Source: an uncultured Prevotella sp.
Lineage (GTDB): Bacteria; Bacteroidota; Bacteroidia; Bacteroidales; Bacteroidaceae
Assembly (NCBI GenBank): GCA_900556795.1
Contig: USQD01000147.1
Location: 1 to 5,515, forward strand
DNA length: 5,515 nt
Direction: 5' to 3'
Numbering within the stretch: position 1 is the stretch's first letter; every line of letters starts with the position of its first letter. Shown one piece after another: positions 5,443-5,515 of this stretch. The notes under the pieces were generated by a model. The model worked only from the letters and a program-made list of their open reading frames with translations. It ran no database searches and was not told the DNA's origin. Position numbers and translations under genes: made by a program.

Positions 5443-5515
5443 TTACTTGATGTCGTAAACCTGATACTTACCCTTTCCCTTTACAGTAACCTTGTTGTAA
5501 GGCTTGCTTGGGAAC
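5443..5515 (-). CDS. 3' end of a gene entering from the right, probably a GH32 fructan hydrolase
   Basis: Only the last 24 or so codons are in the window. The minus strand frame reads FPSKPYNKVTVKGKGKYQVY then DIK and a TAA stop at 5443-5445. The stretch 'FP-KPY' followed by a short beta strand and a terminal strand resembles the end of the C-terminal beta-sandwich of Bacteroidota GH32 levanases/fructofuranosidases. The position directly upstream of a sugar permease and a fructokinase supports this. Too little sequence is visible to be certain, and other secreted beta-sandwich enzymes remain possible. The 165-base gap to the permease and that gene's own -7 element suggest separate or additional transcription starts. 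Confidence 0.5.
   Translation of the reverse strand, partial: FPSKPYNKVTVKGKGKYQVYDIK

Overview
The window looks like a chromosomal segment from a gut or oral member of the Bacteroidota, most likely a Prevotella/Segatella-type organism. Three things point there. Several promoters match the Bacteroidota -7 element TAnnTTTG. Most start codons lack a Shine-Dalgarno sequence and follow A/T-rich leaders. The gene content (HU-HIG protein, 'smalltalk' mini-lipoprotein, fructokinase plus FHS-type sugar permease) is characteristic of the phylum. The genus is an inference from gene style; no marker gene is present.

Left part (1-950, + strand): a promoter at the window edge drives a 192-residue HU-family protein whose C-terminus is a run of GGGTTE hexapeptides. 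A perfect UUCG-capped hairpin follows the stop, then a short A/T-rich leader with direct repeats, then a 31-codon predicted lipoprotein of the smalltalk type. A strong, probably bidirectional, terminator closes this unit and also serves the convergent gene to its right.

Middle part (972-3090, - strand): a 645-residue protein with a predicted signal peptide, a long helical N-terminal region and a C-terminal HD-GYP domain with its core metal ligands intact. It has its own candidate promoter (around 2960-2990) and is separated from the genes upstream of it by a terminator hairpin (3044-3088). Export of an HD-GYP-type phosphohydrolase is the most unusual single-gene observation here.

Right part (3185-5515, - strand): a fructose/fructan-use module. 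A PfkB fructokinase lies 50 bp downstream of an FHS/FucP-like permease, and the 3' end of a further gene, probably a GH32 fructan hydrolase, enters from the right edge. The order hydrolase, permease, kinase matches the known Bacteroides fructan locus: extracellular or periplasmic hydrolysis releases fructose, the permease brings it across the inner membrane, and the kinase phosphorylates it. The permease-kinase pair has its own -7 element and two dyad symmetries upstream that could be operators. No RNA gene, IS element or CRISPR array was seen.
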